DNA from: Rhizobium sp. R635
Lineage (GTDB): Bacteria > Pseudomonadota > Alphaproteobacteria > Rhizobiales > Rhizobiaceae
Reading direction: 5' to 3'
Assembly: GCF_002211285.1 (NCBI RefSeq)
Contig: NZ_LOKX01000009.1
Location: 1-64,000, forward strand
Length of the DNA stretch: 64,000 bases
The notes under the pieces are model-generated. The model saw only the letters and a list, made by a program, of their open reading frames with translations. It did not search any database and was not told the origin of the DNA. Shown here in pieces: positions 62,265 through 64,000 of this stretch; positions within the stretch are counted from its first letter, which is position 1, and the number at the start of each line of letters is the position of its first letter. The position numbers and the translations under genes were made by a program.

Positions 62265-64000
62265 CTACCTCATGATAGTTTGGCGAAGAAAGCTGTAACC
62301 CATCGCCGCGCGCGCGGCGCGCTCTTCGGAATTGCCGTCGCCGCCATGCCCGCCCGAGCCGAATTCGTGGAAGAGCGGCCGGTGCCCTGCTTCCTCCAGC
62401 CGCGCGGCAAAGCGGCGCGCATGCGAGGGATGCACGCGGTCGTCATTGGCGGAACTTTCGATATAGACCGGCGGGTAAGTCACGTCGCTCGCGGGGCTGA
62501 CATTGTGAAGCGGCGAATAGCCGAGCATGAAATCCCGGTCTACCGGCGTGTCCGGGTCGCCATATTCGTCCATCCAGGCTTTTCCTGCGCTGAACAGGTG
62601 GAAGCGCGTCATGTCGAGCACCGGCACCTGGCACCAGACGGCGCCGAAATCCTCTGGGTAGCGCGTCAGCATGACGCCTGTCAGCAGGCCGCCATTGCTG
62701 CCGCCCTGGCAGGCGATCCGCGACGGCACGGTGTAGCCGCGGGCGACGAGATCGCGGGCGATGGCGACGAAATCGGCAAAGGCCTTGTCCCGTCCCTGCC
62801 GCTTGGCGCTGCGATACCAGTCGGGTCCGAATTCGCCGCCGCCGCGGATATAGGCCTGCACATAGGCGCCGCCTTGCTCCAGCCAGCGTCCGGTCACGCC
62901 GGAATAGGTCGGCGACAGCGAGACGTCGAAGCCGCCATAGCCGTAAAGCAGCACCGGCAGCGCCCCCTTGGTCCACCGCCTCGGCAAGACCAGCCGGTAG
63001 GGCACTTTCGTTCCGTCTTCCGAGACGGCTTCCAGCAGTTCGGATGACATATCCGTTGCGTCGAAATAACTCGGCGCAGCCGCGACGAAAATCGGTTCGG
63101 GCTTTCTGCTGCGATCCGAGAGTTCCAGCCGGTAACAGGCCGGAGGCTGGAGAAAGCCCTGACCGACGATGTAGAGCGTATCGTCGCCGAGGTGCAGATC
63201 CGCGTGCAGCGGCCTGAAATAAGCTGTTTGCATGTTCGCGGGCAGCGCGATCTCGCATTGTTCGGTATCAGCTCTTGTCAGGTCCAGCACCATCAGACGC
63301 GGACGCAGCCGATCGGAAATCATGAAGACGCACCATTCACGCATCAGCATGATCTGTGAGACGGACTGGCCCTCGCCAGGCTGGAACAGGACACGCTCCG
63401 GCCCGAGTATCGTCTGGGACTTCGGGTCGAAACGTTGCAGCACGAGGCTACCCGTGGGAACGCGCTCATCGGTTTTTGCGCGCCAGAGGCAATGATCGCG
63501 ATTGAAGTGAAAGTCGGCTTCTTCAGGCAGATCGATGCGCCGCCGCGTTCCGTCGTCTGCGATGAGGAACGCGCTTGAGACGCCGATCTCATGGCCGGCG
63601 ACGAAAATCTCGATCAATCCGGCATCTGCCGAAGCCCCCGACAGGGTGGGATCGATGACGATATTGGAACCGTAGACGTCCTCGTCCGCAGCTTCGAACA
63701 TGATGGCGGCATCTTCCGGCCGCTGCCCGCGCTTCAACCGCCGGCCGACGCGCGGCCATCCGGAGCGGGTTGCCGAAAATCGATCGATGGAGCCGAAATA
63801 GCAGATTTCGTCGCGGCTCAGCCAGGTGGCATGCGATCGCACGGCGGGCGTGTCGAAGCCGCCCTCGACGACCTGTTTTGTTCCCGAGTCGAATTCGAGC
63901 AGCCGGATGAGATCGGAGCCGCCGTCCGAAAGGACGAGCAGCACTCGCGTCGGCTCCCATGCGCAAGTCACGGCGCCGCGCCAGTTCCAGCGCTTGCCCT
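62265..64000 (-). CDS. Prolyl oligopeptidase family serine peptidase (S9A), N-terminus missing
   Basis: The C-terminal 578 residues of a gene that continues past the right edge; the frame stays open to 64000 (WRGAVTCAWEPTRVLL). The N-terminal part shown is a beta-propeller; the C-terminal domain is an alpha/beta hydrolase with the nucleophile Ser in CQGGSNGGLL, GYGGFDVSLSP, and the Asp and His in SSANDDRVHPSHARRF and FGSGGHGGDG. It cleaves short peptides after proline or related residues. No signal peptide can be judged. Downstream on the same strand lies the sugar dehydrogenase. Confidence 0.9.
   Translation of the reverse strand, partial: GKRWNWRGAVTCAWEPTRVLLVLSDGGSDLIRLLEFDSGTKQVVEGGFDTPAVRSHATWLSRDEICYFGSIDRFSATRSGWPRVGRRLKRGQRPEDAAIMFEAADEDVYGSNIVIDPTLSGASADAGLIEIFVAGHEIGVSSAFLIADDGTRRRIDLPEEADFHFNRDHCLWRAKTDERVPTGSLVLQRFDPKSQTILGPERVLFQPGEGQSVSQIMLMREWCVFMISDRLRPRLMVLDLTRADTEQCEIALPANMQTAYFRPLHADLHLGDDTLYIVGQGFLQPPACYRLELSDRSRKPEPIFVAAAPSYFDATDMSSELLEAVSEDGTKVPYRLVLPRRWTKGALPVLLYGYGGFDVSLSPTYSGVTGRWLEQGGAYVQAYIRGGGEFGPDWYRSAKRQGRDKAFADFVAIARDLVARGYTVPSRIACQGGSNGGLLTGVMLTRYPEDFGAVWCQVPVLDMTRFHLFSAGKAWMDEYGDPDTPVDRDFMLGYSPLHNVSPASDVTYPPVYIESSANDDRVHPSHARRFAARLEEAGHRPLFHEFGSGGHGGDGNSEERAARAAMGYSFLRQTIMR

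Overview
This 64 kb window looks like a core-chromosome segment of a Rhizobium species of the R. leguminosarum / R. etli type. The evidence is the GC-rich alphaproteobacterial coding style, the phosphatidylserine synthase/decarboxylase pair, the rhizobial gene orders (rpsF-rpsR-DUF2232-rplI-dnaB-alr-radA-cvpA-purF; fabD-fabG-acpP-fabF-mltG-yicC-gmk; lptF-lptG-lptD-surA-pdxA-rsmA), and palindromic intergenic repeats of the kind scattered through Rhizobium genomes. The species assignment rests on recalled gene order and protein resemblance, not on a search. I saw no rRNA, tRNA, CRISPR array, insertion sequence or prophage.

Layout. 1-10 kb: the tail of an unknown gene, a PAS-GGDEF-EAL cyclic-di-GMP protein, an EF-hand protein, periplasmic Cu/Zn superoxide dismutase, a MscS-type channel, a tightly overlapping trio (YgfZ folate-binding protein, HD phosphohydrolase, dual-specificity phosphatase), small exported proteins, a NUDIX hydrolase, YnfA and a YedK/SRAP protein. 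10-17 kb: envelope genes (pssA, psd, an Atm1-type ABC exporter, a LysM protein) and a LOG-family hydrolase. 17-21 kb: a compact accessory cassette in which a LysR regulator is divergent from a metallo-beta-lactamase-fold hydrolase, an alpha/beta hydrolase and a Gate-domain membrane protein. This is the best candidate for an undescribed system. 21-30 kb: RarD, a GNAT enzyme, citramalate synthase, proline iminopeptidase, three tandem GFA-family zinc proteins, cysS, an orphan two-part protein of unknown function and an SDR.

30-42 kb: purF, cvpA, radA, alr, an AraC-AzlC-AzlD branched-chain amino-acid export unit, dnaB, and the rpsF-rpsR-DUF2232-rplI ribosomal operon. 42-50 kb: an aldo-keto reductase, then the fatty-acid cluster and mltG-yicC-gmk, which converge on rsmA. 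50-58 kb: a minus-strand outer-membrane biogenesis block (lptF, lptG, lptD, a SurA-like chaperone) with pdxA and rsmA downstream, plus a PAP2 phosphatase. 58-64 kb: pepA-holC, a GrpB-like protein, a sugar 1-dehydrogenase and the C-terminal part of a prolyl oligopeptidase that runs off the right edge.

Many start codons were reassigned by looking for Shine-Dalgarno sequences, conserved N-termini and stop/start overlaps. Several genes appear to use GTG or TTG. Two short genes below the usual length cut-off are proposed at 9869-10027 and, weakly, 34224-34289.
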